Positions 36,986 through 44,475 of a stretch of 64,000 nt of DNA are shown here, one piece after another. Origin of the DNA: Betaproteobacteria bacterium (GTDB lineage Bacteria > Pseudomonadota > Gammaproteobacteria > Burkholderiales > SG8-41); NCBI GenBank assembly GCA_021730905.1, contig JAKFYK010000039.1:1-64000 (forward strand), written 5' to 3'. Position 1 is the stretch's first letter; the number at the start of each line of letters is the position of its first letter. Position numbers and translations under genes: made by a program. A model generated the notes under the pieces. It ran no database searches, was not told the DNA's origin, and saw only the letters and a list, made by a program, of their open reading frames with translations.

Positions 36986-37570
36986 ATGTCGTTATACAAT
37001 CACGCGCAGTTAAACACCGCTGAATCCGGCGATACCGCACCCGATTTAAATGAGGTCGTGCTAGGCTTGAACTGGGATCCTTTGGAGCGCAGCGCTGTTT
37101 CATATCAGCCGGACCTAGACGCGCTGTGCGTGCTGTTCGATGCGCAGGGCCGCTTGTCAGAGGTCGTGCATCCGGGACACCTGCGCAGCGCTGACAACAG
37201 CGTGATCCACACCGGCGACTCCAGAAATGGCGCAAGTCCCTGGGACGACGAAAGAATATTCGTGTTTCTGGCAGCGCTGCCGGAAGCCATTTCGCAACTT
37301 GCGTTCGTGGTCACCAGCGCGGCCGGCCACCCGTTTCATGAGGTCGCCGGCGCGTCCTGCCATATCAGCGACAGTGTCAGCGAGACCGCATGGGCGCGTA
37401 TCGATTTGACCATGCTTGCCGGACGTACAGAGCATATAGTCGCGAAACTTTGCCGGAGCGATTCGGGGTGGAGAATTGCCACGGTTGTATCGGCAGCCGA
37501 CGATAAGTTGCTCGCGGAACTGCGGCGGCTGGTGCGATGCACCAAGTACGGGCAAGCACCTTTGCCGTAG
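36986..37570 (+). CDS. TerD-family protein
   Basis: A 194-residue TerD domain: [41 protein letters not shown] and LPEAISQLAFVV are family blocks including the acidic Ca2+-binding loop. TerD proteins belong to tellurite/stress response sets and are cytoplasmic. AGGGGGGT precedes the ATG. No ter operon partners are nearby; it stands alone before the alternative oxidase. Confidence 0.9.
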   Translation: MSLYNHAQLNTAESGDTAPDLNEVVLGLNWDPLERSAVSYQPDLDALCVLFDAQGRLSEVVHPGHLRSADNSVIHTGDSRNGASPWDDERIFVFLAALPEAISQLAFVVTSAAGHPFHEVAGASCHISDSVSETAWARIDLTMLAGRTEHIVAKLCRSDSGWRIATVVSAADDKLLAELRRLVRCTKYGQAPLP

Positions 37571-37725
37571 CTAGACAAAGGTCCGTATCGTTAACCTTGC
37601 CAGTTGTTATCAGGCATGCCGTTGGTGTTGACTGTGATAACAGGGGTGCTGCGCTGACAACGGTGAATTTCCCTTACCAAATAGAGCGCAAACAGTTTAC
37701 CCCACCCCGGTGATGAAACCAGATA

Positions 37726-38457
37726 ATGACCAATAGCGGGCGAGCTAAAAAATCCAACCGATCCAATCGCACTGAAGTTCGGAATGCGAACGAGCCCGCA
37801 CATCATGCGCCCCAAGGACTTGCAGACTACATTGCGCTCGGCTTCACTCGACTACTTCGTCATTGCGCCGATATTTTCTTTGCCAGGCGCTACGGCCATC
37901 GTGCGATTGTTCTGGAAACAGTGGCTGCTGTTCCCGGTATGGTGGGCGCGACGATCATGCATCTGCAATGCCTGCGCCGCATGGTCGATGACGACGGCTG
38001 GATACGCACGCTGCTGGAAGAAGCCGAGAATGAGCGCATGCATCTGATGATGTTCATCGAGATTGCAAAGCCAACGGTGTTCGAGCGGCTGGTCGTGATG
38101 CTCGCGCAATGGGTCTTCTATATCGGATTCTTTCTGCTGTATCTGGTCTCTTCGCGTACCGCACACCGGGTCGTCGGTTATTTTGAGGAAGAGGCCGTGC
38201 TCAGTTACACGCTGTATCTCAAGGAAATCGACGAAGGCCGGTCGCCCAACGTTACAGCCCCCGCCATTGCTAAGCATTACTGGAAATTATCCGACGATGC
38301 TACATTGCGCGATGTGGTGCTGGTTGTGCGTGACGACGAAGCGCATCATAGAGACGTCAATCATCGATTTGCGAGCAAGCTTGCGGGCGAACCCATTGAT
38401 GATGGGCATATCGCTCCCTATCCGCAGCACGCTGACGAAAGCCGGTCTCAGTCGTGA
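37726..38457 (+). CDS. aox: Alternative oxidase (di-iron ubiquinol oxidase)
   Basis: A 243-residue member of the alternative oxidase family, which transfers electrons from ubiquinol to O2 without pumping protons. The four-helix di-iron ligands are visible: E in IVLETVAAVPGMVG, EAENERMHL (E-x-x-H), EEEAVLSYTLYL and DDEAHHRDVNH (E-x-x-H). A hydrophobic helix pair (FYIGFFLLYLV) anchors it to the membrane. Bacterial copies are sporadic. The start is uncertain because no strong ribosome-binding site is present. It confers cyanide- and NO-resistant respiration by family knowledge. Confidence 0.93.
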   Translation: MTNSGRAKKSNRSNRTEVRNANEPAHHAPQGLADYIALGFTRLLRHCADIFFARRYGHRAIVLETVAAVPGMVGATIMHLQCLRRMVDDDGWIRTLLEEAENERMHLMMFIEIAKPTVFERLVVMLAQWVFYIGFFLLYLVSSRTAHRVVGYFEEEAVLSYTLYLKEIDEGRSPNVTAPAIAKHYWKLSDDATLRDVVLVVRDDEAHHRDVNHRFASKLAGEPIDDGHIAPYPQHADESRSQS

Positions 38458-38570
38458 TGTAGCGTAACGCTGCGCGCTGCGAGATTCGCAAAGTCAGGGG
38501 TGTAGCAAACTACTTTGGCCGCGGCCGCGATAGATTGCGCTGCACCGCCTGGAGCCGACCGGCACGCAAC

Positions 38571-38786
38571 TCAACCACGGCCTTCGCCACCGCGCGAGCC
38601 ACATCGCGCACAATTTGGATCCCGGCGCGCTGCTTTGTTCAATGCGATGGCAACGGCCTGCTTGATCGCTTTTTTCTTGGTCGACGGATGGCTGGTTCCA
38701 ATCGATCCATCCTTCTGCCAGTCATCCACTAGTGTCTTGATATTGCTGCTGACAACCGACGAGCTGGTTCCTTTTTTGAGTGGCAT
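38571..38786 (-). CDS. Small basic conserved protein (MPLKKG type)
   Basis: A 71-residue basic protein starting MPLKKGTSSSVVSSNIKTLV, a small protein type common in proteobacteria next to stress genes. AGGAGGAAT precedes the ATG at 38786; the frame extends upstream without a site. The C-terminus (CARCGSRGGEGRG) carries two Cys. Function is unknown. It is 22 bases after the glycine-zipper gene on the same strand and probably in its operon. Confidence 0.7.
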   Translation of the reverse strand: MPLKKGTSSSVVSSNIKTLVDDWQKDGSIGTSHPSTKKKAIKQAVAIALNKAARRDPNCARCGSRGGEGRG

Positions 38787-38808
38787 GAGATTCCTCCTGA
38801 CTACAGAA

Positions 38809-39342
38809 TCAAGGAGACGCATTTTCAACCAGTCGCGGTGTCGCAACCGGATTGAAATCGGTCCAGTCTCCATCGCGCCATTCACCTTCGGCCTGTTCTA
38901 TATCCATCGCGCCTTCTGCTTGCAGGGCAGCAATCACACGCTGTTCGTGCAGCGGATTTACAATGCGCACCGCCAATATGATGCCAGCAGGACGGGGTTC
39001 TGGCTTTTCTTCATGATTTCCCAGCCCGTTCAACGCACCGGCCAGCGATCCGACGTAGGCACCAGTTGCCGCGGCGGCTAGCGCGGCCACCGGCCCGCCC
39101 AATGCACCGATCGCACCGGCAGTTAGTCCTGCGGCAACAGCGGCACCCGCCGCTGACTGGCCTGCTCCATCTGCACCAGGATCTATCGACATATCTCCAC
39201 CCTCGGCAACGACATCGTGCTGCCCCGGCGGATTATTGTGAAAAATGCAGATATTGACTGCGTCAGTATATTGCGAAATCGATGCCGCTACGGCATCCGC
39301 GCCGTCTTTTGTTTGAAATCGCCCCGCGATGATTCGTTCCAT
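38809..39342 (-). CDS. Glycine/alanine-zipper stress protein
   Basis: A 177-residue protein from the ATG at 39342 (MERIIAGRFQTKDGADAVAA) with a GAGGAA site. The N-terminal ferredoxin-like segment is followed by a long Gly/Ala zipper (GAAVAAGLTAGAIGALGGP) and a second alpha/beta segment (GIILAVRIVNPLHEQRVI) of the kind seen in general stress proteins. The zipper may insert in membranes. It is divergent from the CsbD gene, and both share the perfect operator at 39459. Confidence 0.75.
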   Translation of the reverse strand: MERIIAGRFQTKDGADAVAASISQYTDAVNICIFHNNPPGQHDVVAEGGDMSIDPGADGAGQSAAGAAVAAGLTAGAIGALGGPVAALAAAATGAYVGSLAGALNGLGNHEEKPEPRPAGIILAVRIVNPLHEQRVIAALQAEGAMDIEQAEGEWRDGDWTDFNPVATPRLVENASP

Positions 39343-39431
39343 TGCGTTCCTCTTTCGCGCCGCAGCATTTTCACCGCGCGGCAAGATGTTTTAGATGTTT
39401 ACCCCGTAGGCAAAATCTACTGCCTGCGGCA

Positions 39432-39501
39432 ATAATCCTCTCCTCCGGCGCAATGTTCTGTTCGCTAGCGAACAGAATAAGATGTAGGTCAGAGCCACAC
39501 T
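39432..39501. promoter_or_regulatory. Perfect palindromic operator between divergent stress genes
   Basis: TGTTCGCTAGCGAACA (39459-39474) inside a 22-bp perfect palindrome (flanks TTC and GAA). At the standard offset on each side there is a -10-like hexamer: GATTAT leftward (39432-39437) and CACACT rightward (39496-39501). One bound dimer could therefore activate both the glycine-zipper operon and the CsbD gene. Confidence 0.75.
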
Positions 39502-39578
39502 CACTTCATTAACGACCGTCGACGTTTATGTCACGCGACAAGCGGTATCAATAGTGAATCAACGATAAGGAGATGGAA

Positions 39579-39845
39579 ATGAGCTGGGATGTCATCGAAG
39601 GAAACTGGAGCCAATTCAAAGGTCACGTCAAACACCAGTGGGACGTGCTTACCGACGACCATCTTGACAGCATCGCAGGGAAACGGGATCACCTGATTGG
39701 TAAAATCCAGGAAAATTATGGGATTGGCCAGCAAGAAGCTGAAGGTCAGGTCAGGGATTGGGAGGATCGTAATCAGGATGTGTTTGCGGAGACGGCTGCT
39801 GCGATCAGGAAGCTCCCAAAACATTTGCATGGGAGCACGCAATAG
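39579..39845 (+). CDS. CsbD-family stress protein
   Basis: An 88-residue CsbD-like protein: MSWDVIEGNWSQFKGHVKHQ, ITGK-type repeats around DDHLDSIAGKRDHLIGKIQE, and a helical end. The start is ATG 39579 with AAGGAG 6 bases upstream; an earlier ATG overlaps the ribosome-binding site. CsbD proteins are small, hydrophilic and stress-induced. The divergent operator 105 bases upstream suggests control by the Crp-like factor. Confidence 0.9.
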   Translation: MSWDVIEGNWSQFKGHVKHQWDVLTDDHLDSIAGKRDHLIGKIQENYGIGQQEAEGQVRDWEDRNQDVFAETAAAIRKLPKHLHGSTQ

Positions 39846-40259
39846 GCGCGCACGGCGTTCGTCGGAATGAAGATGCCGCGTGCAAGTACAGCGTTACGGT
39901 TTCAATCCAGTACCAGTTTCATTTTTTTTGGGGCGATATGCGGGCATCACCGCACATAACGCGCTCGTGGCAGAAACCATGCCCACCTTTGCGCGGGTTA
40001 CAAGAGGTGCTTCATCGAAGATCAGCGCCCGCGCGTTGCGCCTTTGAGCAAATAATCCCCATCTTTGGGGTACAAAGAGAATAGGTTCATCTTCGGGCAT
40101 CAGCGCTCGCAGCGCCTGCCGCGCAAGCAGAGGGTTGCCCGCGAGCAATTCCCGCCAATGCGCAAGCCGCTGGCTGAGCTGATCGAGCGGGTTGAATAAG
40201 ACTGGCAGTACCGGGCCATCCGCCGCCGAGAAGCAGTTTTTCTGAAAATAAGCCCGCTG
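39846..40259. other. Intergenic, no gene
   Basis: No credible frame; possible remnant DNA between the CsbD gene and the small-RNA unit. Confidence 0.35.
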
Positions 40260-40306
40260 TGTACGGTAACGAACAGAAGAGGCTGGAGCGTCTGTGAAAA
40301 AATACT
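40260..40306 (+). promoter_or_regulatory. Operator and promoter of small RNA A
   Basis: TGTACGGTAACGAACA (40260-40275) matches the palindrome with two core differences. AATACT (40301-40306) is the best -10; it lies 4 bases further from the operator than at the other copies. No ORF follows, but a stem-loop/terminator unit does. Confidence 0.65.
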
Positions 40307-40308
40307 AA

Positions 40309-40388
40309 TTCTCGCCAATTGGTACTTCCTCCCTTAAGTTGGCGGGTCCAGTCCCCGCGCATTTGATGCCCGGGGGCTGTCTTTTTTG
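40309..40388 (+). ncRNA. Small RNA A: CU-rich loop plus terminator
   Basis: Predicted RNA of about 80 nt. Stem 1 is CGCCAA/TTGGCG (40313-40318 with 40339-40344), extendable by two pairs. Its loop holds ACTTCCTCCCTTAAG, complementary to Shine-Dalgarno sequences. Stem 2 is a strong terminator ending in six T. The same order (operator, about 37 bases, CGCCAA stem, C/U-rich loop, terminator) recurs at 48253-48381, although the loops differ in sequence, so this looks like a selected RNA gene and its paralogue. Confidence 0.65.
40349..40387 (+). terminator. Rho-independent terminator of small RNA A
   Basis: CAGTCCCCG (40349-40357) pairs with CGGGGGCTG (40371-40379), followed by TCTTTTTT. Confidence 0.85.
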
Positions 40389-40420
40389 GAGTGTTCGATT
40401 ACGTTATTTGTTTATCCCAT

Positions 40421-40463
40421 CGTGCGCCAGCGAACAGCGAGGACCGGAAAACAGGATCACAGT
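40421..40463 (+). promoter_or_regulatory. Operator and -10 for the exported protein gene
   Basis: CGTGCGCCAGCGAACA (40421-40436) with CACAGT at the standard offset (40458-40463). The predicted start near 40470 leaves a 26-base leader before the ATG at 40496. Confidence 0.6.
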
Positions 40464-40495
40464 CAACGCAACAAATTTAGTAGCGGTCCATTTTC

Positions 40496-40954
40496 ATGTG
40501 CAAAAACCTTATAACGATACTTGCCGCATTTATCGGGCTGGCGGGCGCGGCACCTGTGGCAGGAGCAGGGTTGTTTTCAGCCACGGGTGTGGTCATAGCG
40601 ATAGTGGCGGACGACCTGTTCGTGGGTGAGGCAGAAGGCCACCTCAACGGGTCTGGAACGCTCGCCATTCGTTCGCAAAAGAACCCGGATCATACATGCG
40701 TTGGAGCGTTTACTTCCAGCGCTAAGGCGGGCGGGTCGGGTCAACTGCGCTGCAGTGATGGCACTACCGCGACATTCCAATTTCAGCGACTGGGTGCGTA
40801 CCGCGGCTATGGTGTTGCGAACTTCAGCCGCGGCTCGATGAGTTTTGCCTATGGGTTCTCCCCGGATGACGCTGGGCCTTATCTGAATTTGCCCGGGGGC
40901 AAGAAACTCAAGCATGACGGAACATCACTGGTGCTGGTTGACTTGAAGGAATGA
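40496..40954 (+). CDS. Exported hypothetical protein
   Basis: A 152-residue protein with a signal peptide (MCKNLITILAAFIGLAGAAP) and a beta-rich mature part (GEAEGHLNGSGTLAIRSQKN, LRCSDGTTATFQFQRLGAYR). Two Cys in the mature region may form a disulfide. The family is unknown to me. Its promoter carries the Crp-type operator, so it is probably a periplasmic or envelope stress protein. Confidence 0.75.
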   Translation: MCKNLITILAAFIGLAGAAPVAGAGLFSATGVVIAIVADDLFVGEAEGHLNGSGTLAIRSQKNPDHTCVGAFTSSAKAGGSGQLRCSDGTTATFQFQRLGAYRGYGVANFSRGSMSFAYGFSPDDAGPYLNLPGGKKLKHDGTSLVLVDLKE

Positions 40955-41130
40955 AAAAAGTGCGATGTGTGGCCTACGGTAGTCCAGGAAATCATCTGCA
41001 AAAGAATGCTGCTGCTGTAGGGTATTTCCTGCTCTGAAATTGTTGGGGTTGGAGCGAGCGGTCATGGTCCGGGAAAAGATACCGACTGCGCGCAACCGGT
41101 GCGGGACGCAGGGGCTTTGCCGCATCCAGA

Positions 41131-41170
41131 GAAAAAAACAAGCCCTCGGTCATGAATATAGACCGAGGGC
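41131..41170 (-). terminator. Rho-independent terminator of small RNA C
   Basis: On the minus strand GCCCTCGGTC (41170-41161) pairs with GACCGAGGGC (41151-41142), then TTGTTTTTTT. Confidence 0.85.
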
Positions 41171-41236
41171 CTCAACCTGCCAATTACCTTCGAAGGGAGA
41201 GTCGGTGGGCACTTCGAAGGAGAACCGACAGGCAGA
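41131..41236 (-). ncRNA. Small RNA C: CU-rich hairpin plus terminator
   Basis: A minus-strand unit of about 106 nt. After the predicted start comes CTGCC (pairing with GGCAG further on), enclosing a hairpin GTCGGT/ACCGAC whose loop reads TCTCCTTCG. A single-stranded ACTCTCCCTTCG follows, then a strong terminator (GCCCTCGGTC/GACCGAGGGC) with a run of T. The sequence differs from small RNAs A and B, but the plan and the C/U-rich unpaired segments are the same, and the operator sits at the same distance. Confidence 0.6.
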
Positions 41237-41241
41237 TGTTC

Positions 41242-41284
41242 ACTATGAACAGTCCTTGCCGAATATTCTGTACGCTATCGAACA
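41242..41284 (-). promoter_or_regulatory. Operator and -10 of small RNA C
   Basis: Minus strand TGTTCGATAGCGTACA (41269-41284) with CATAGT at exactly the standard offset (41242-41247), predicting a start near 41235. In the plus direction the hexamer at the same offset is TGCGTT, so this site points leftward and not at the collagen-like gene. Confidence 0.7.
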
Positions 41285-41482
41285 CAAGTAAAAGCAGGGC
41301 GGAAATGCGTTGATCTAGCGGAATCACAGGATCGTCGAGTGAATCCACGCGACTATGAGTGCCAGCGAACAGAAGCGGAAGGAGATACCGTTTACTTTGA
41401 ACCCGTAACACCGGATCGCCGCCACTCGCTTCAAGTGAGTGATTTTTATTCAACAATCAATGAGCAGTCAAAAGGAATTTTA

Positions 41483-41827
41483 ATGAAATATTCAATAATG
41501 TTTTCAGCAGTACTGATGGCGCTCGGTTTGAGCGCTTGTGAACGTGCGACTGTCGTTACGCCACCGGCGGTAGTTACCGTTCCGGTCCCAGGGCCTGCCG
41601 GCCCCACAGGTGCCACCGGATCGACGGGGTCAACAGGATCTACTGGGGCCACGGGATCCACTGGGGATGTGGGCGCGCCCGGCTACACCGGCGCAACCGG
41701 TTCCAAGGGGACAACCGGCGCAACCGGCGCAACCGGCTCCACGGGAGATACCGGGGCGCAAGGTCAGCGCGGCAGACCCGGGGGCGACACTGTGATTGTC
41801 GTGCCGCCTGCCTCGCCCCCGCGCTGA
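41483..41827 (+). CDS. Collagen-like lipoprotein
   Basis: A 114-residue protein from ATG 41483 (AAGGA site). The signal sequence [19 protein letters not shown] has a lipobox (LSAC), so the mature end is a lipid-modified Cys. After a short spacer come about 20 Gly-X-Y triplets ([14 protein letters not shown]...), rich in Thr, and a Pro-rich end. It probably forms a collagen-like triple helix on the envelope. The repeat may expand or contract. Confidence 0.85.
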   Translation: MKYSIMFSAVLMALGLSACERATVVTPPAVVTVPVPGPAGPTGATGSTGSTGSTGATGSTGDVGAPGYTGATGSKGTTGATGATGSTGDTGAQGQRGRPGGDTVIVVPPASPPR

Positions 41828-41859
41828 GTTCGTCATCGCAGGGAGTAGGGCATATGCCG

Positions 41860-41906
41860 TGGCGGCGTAATTGTTACTTTAAGTGCTGTTAACAATTACG
41901 CCGCCA
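41860..41906. terminator. Long stem-loop between convergent genes
   Basis: TGGCGGCGTAATTGTTA (41860-41876) and TAACAATTACGCCGCCA (41890-41906) are exactly complementary, 17 bp with a 13-base loop. The position between two convergent genes suggests a bidirectional terminator; T-tracts are missing on both sides. Confidence 0.6.
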
Positions 41907-41992
41907 GAAATGCAATTACCGGGCATTGAAAAGAGCCAATGGCTTCCATACCGTATGGGGCAAGCCGAAAGGCACTTTATAGTTTTAGTCGT

Positions 41993-42697
41993 TTAGTCCG
42001 AAGTACGCCGCCGTTGCTCATTCCCCAATGGCGCGCTGCGTGCTACTTCCGCGCAGAACGCTGCGAGACTTTCAAGTACGGTCTGTACCGCGCGGTTGGC
42101 TGCCGCCACGCCGCCATAAGGGTCTTCGCTGGCTGAAGGAACGGCAGCATCGAACTCGCGTGACGCAATGACCCGGCGCGTTACGCTCTCCACGAGATAG
42201 GCGCGCAGCGTGAAACGCACTCGACTCGGTGTAGTCAAAAACTCATGTTGCAGGCGCCGGATTTCGATATCCAGTCGCATTTCGCCTGCGGCGGGGCTCG
42301 GCGTATGCACGACTGCGCCAAATGCACCGGTGCTCTCGACGGCGGAGACGATCAGCGGCGCCAGCATGCGCGCCGGCGTATCGATCCACTCGCTGTGCGC
42401 AAAGTATTCAAGCTGTTCTGCATGGCGCACGTACATGATGCGCTTGCTGTCAAAACCAGCCGCAGCGTGCGGAGGACTGACGATCAGCGTCGGCGCTGTA
42501 CCTGGCGCGCGTTTCCCTGCTAGTACCGGCTCCGCGATATTGCGCGCGTTGGAGAGCGAGTAATACTTCGGATGCGGCGAGACCGCGGGCTTTAGCACTT
42601 CGCAGCCGCCGGCCAGTGTTAGCAATGTCAGCGATAAAGCGACGGCGGCGACCCGCCACGCGCGTGGCATCAATGTCCGAGGCAGGGCAATTTTCAT
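41993..42697 (-). CDS. ABC transport auxiliary lipoprotein (Mla/Pqi type)
   Basis: A 234-residue lipoprotein (lipobox LAGGC) of the ABC_trans_aux family, the outer-membrane partner of MCE/Mla lipid transporters (PqiC/MlaB-like position). It contains KYYSLSNARNIAEPVLAG and EYFAHSEWIDTPARMLAPLI, which are typical. It overlaps the MlaD-type gene by 4 bases (ATGA), so it is the last gene of the four-gene operon mlaE-mlaF-mlaD-aux. Confidence 0.9.
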   Translation of the reverse strand: MKIALPRTLMPRAWRVAAVALSLTLLTLAGGCEVLKPAVSPHPKYYSLSNARNIAEPVLAGKRAPGTAPTLIVSPPHAAAGFDSKRIMYVRHAEQLEYFAHSEWIDTPARMLAPLIVSAVESTGAFGAVVHTPSPAAGEMRLDIEIRRLQHEFLTTPSRVRFTLRAYLVESVTRRVIASREFDAAVPSASEDPYGGVAAANRAVQTVLESLAAFCAEVARSAPLGNEQRRRTSD

Positions 42698-43620
42698 TTC
42701 GCTGCTGCTTCGCCTGGTCCGGGTGGCACCGGTCTGCGGCCCAGCAGCAGGCCGCCGGGACTGCCTTCTATTTTCTCGCTGAGGCGTCGCAGCGAGGTTG
42801 CCAGCACGGTTATCTCGCCGAGCAGACGCTCCACTTCAGGCAGGATTTCCGCAGTGAAGCGCTTGACGTCGGCGCCAACCGCATCGACGGTCTTGCCCGC
42901 GCTGGCACTGGCAAGGGCTGCTTCATTGCCCATTTTTTCTACGGCGTCGGCGCTGCGTCCGATGCGGTCAATCACGGGACTTAACTGTGCCGTTGCACGC
43001 GACGCGTTTTCGAAAGTGCGCGCGGCATTGGCTATCCCTGCGTCGAGTGTGTTCTTGCGTGCAGCTATGGTGTGAGCCACGGCGGCAATGTCGGCGAGCG
43101 CGCTTTTGAACGCTGCCTGGTTTTCGTCGCTGAGTATGGCATTGATATGATTCGATGTGCTGTCGAGCTTGGCAAGCACGTTGGTGAGCACATTCTCCAG
43201 CCGCGCGCTGAGCGAGGGCTTGGTGCGGATCACCGGATATTCGCTTCCCGCCGTTGCGCGCAGCAGCGGCGCATCGCGGGCGCCTCCGCTGAGTTCCACG
43301 TAGGCGATACCCGTCAGACCTTGTATTTTAAGAACGGCTACTGTGTCGACCTTGATAGGCGTACCACGCTCTATGGCGAACAACAGGATCACCCGCTCGG
43401 GATTCTCGGGATCAAGGTGAATTTGCCGTACTTTACCTACGTCAACACCGTTGTATTTGACCGGCGCGTTCAGATTAAGACCGGACACCGACTCGTCTAT
43501 GACAGCCAGGTACAGGTCGTGCTTTTTCTGAAACGCGCCGCCCGAGGCGAGCCAGAGCACGATTCCGATCAGCACTGCGCTCAAGACCAGCACGAATGCG
43601 CCCACGAGCGCATAGTTCAC
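42694..43620 (-). CDS. mlaD: MlaD-type MCE-domain protein
   Basis: A 308-residue periplasmic lipid-binding subunit: an N-terminal membrane anchor (ALVGAFVLVLSAVLIGIVLW), an MCE domain at about 40-115 (ISGLNLNAPVKYNGV-like SGLNLNAPVKYNGVDVGKVR), and a long helical tail. It overlaps the ATPase gene by 4 bases upstream and the lipoprotein gene by 4 bases downstream. It shuttles phospholipids between membranes by analogy to Mla/Mce. Confidence 0.92.
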   Translation of the reverse strand: MNYALVGAFVLVLSAVLIGIVLWLASGGAFQKKHDLYLAVIDESVSGLNLNAPVKYNGVDVGKVRQIHLDPENPERVILLFAIERGTPIKVDTVAVLKIQGLTGIAYVELSGGARDAPLLRATAGSEYPVIRTKPSLSARLENVLTNVLAKLDSTSNHINAILSDENQAAFKSALADIAAVAHTIAARKNTLDAGIANAARTFENASRATAQLSPVIDRIGRSADAVEKMGNEAALASASAGKTVDAVGADVKRFTAEILPEVERLLGEITVLATSLRRLSEKIEGSPGGLLLGRRPVPPGPGEAAAK

Positions 43621-44474
43621 TTTGGTTTCGATGGCGGTCTCGCGATTTTGGTATGGGTTGGCGTATCGCCTTGCTGCTTTTCCTGCTCCTGTGCTGCTCT
43701 CCCGCGTGGCCCATCAAAGAATTGCTGGATGGCAGGATTGTCCATCTGCGAAAGTTCGGACATTGAGCCGGTGCCTTGCACCTTGCCCCCGGCGAGGACG
43801 GCAACGCGGTCGGCGACCTGCCACAACAAATCGAGATCGTGCGTAATCATGACGATGGTCAGGCCGAACAGGTCGCGCAGTTTGAGCACCAGTTCGTCGA
43901 CGCCACCTGCGCTCTGCGGGTCGAGGCCGGCGGTCGGTTCGTCGAGAAACAGCAGTTCGGGGTCGAGCGCCAGCGCGCGGGCGAGGGAGGCGCGCTTCAT
44001 CATGCCGCCGCTGAGTTCGGATGGGTACTGGGCGCCGACCTCCGGTTTGAGTCCGCTCATGGCGAGCTTCCCCGCAGCGATTTCATCGATCAAACCGTCC
44101 GCAAGCGTGGTGTGCTCGCGCAGCGGCAAGCCGACATTTTCAGTCACTGTGAGCGACCCGAACAAGCCGCCATGCTGGAACATCACGCCCCAGCGCTGGC
44201 GCAGTGCAAGCGCCTCTTCTTCTCCCAGCGTTAGCAGATCGGCGCCGAGCACCTGGATGGAGCCTGAGTCCGGGCGTTGCAGCAGGATCAGCTCGCGCAG
44301 CAGCGTCGATTTACCAGAGCCGCTGCCGCCGATCAGCGCGAAAATTTCTTTGCGGCGCACCTCGAGGTCGAGCTCGGAATGCACGATATGGTCGCCAAAG
44401 CGCGTCGTTACCTTGTTGACCTCGATGACACGCTCGTCCGCGCGCACTTCATTTGCATGAGCAGCGATTTGCAC
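43617..44474 (-). CDS. mlaF: MlaF-type ABC transporter ATPase
   Basis: A 285-residue ATPase from the GTG at 44474, one base after the permease stop; a longer frame would overlap the permease. Walker A is GGSGSGKST, the signature LSGGMMKRASLARAL and Walker B LLFLDEPTAGLDPQS. It drives the MlaE/MlaD lipid transporter. The C-terminal tail is extended and charged. Confidence 0.93.
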   Translation of the reverse strand: MQIAAHANEVRADERVIEVNKVTTRFGDHIVHSELDLEVRRKEIFALIGGSGSGKSTLLRELILLQRPDSGSIQVLGADLLTLGEEEALALRQRWGVMFQHGGLFGSLTVTENVGLPLREHTTLADGLIDEIAAGKLAMSGLKPEVGAQYPSELSGGMMKRASLARALALDPELLFLDEPTAGLDPQSAGGVDELVLKLRDLFGLTIVMITHDLDLLWQVADRVAVLAGGKVQGTGSMSELSQMDNPAIQQFFDGPRGRAAQEQEKQQGDTPTHTKIARPPSKPK

Positions 44475-44475
44475 G

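Noticed and set aside
37600-37645. GTTATCA...TGATAAC inverted repeat upstream of the alternative oxidase
   Set aside because: Arms are short and 20-odd bases apart, with no match to FNR or NsrR consensus that I trust.
41269-41284. Operator considered as promoter element of the collagen-like gene
   Set aside because: The rightward hexamer at the fixed offset is TGCGTT, while the leftward one is CATAGT in front of a terminator-ended RNA unit.
43072-44460. 462-residue plus-strand frame opposite the Mla operon
   Set aside because: Antisense shadow in high-GC DNA; Ser/Arg-rich without domains.
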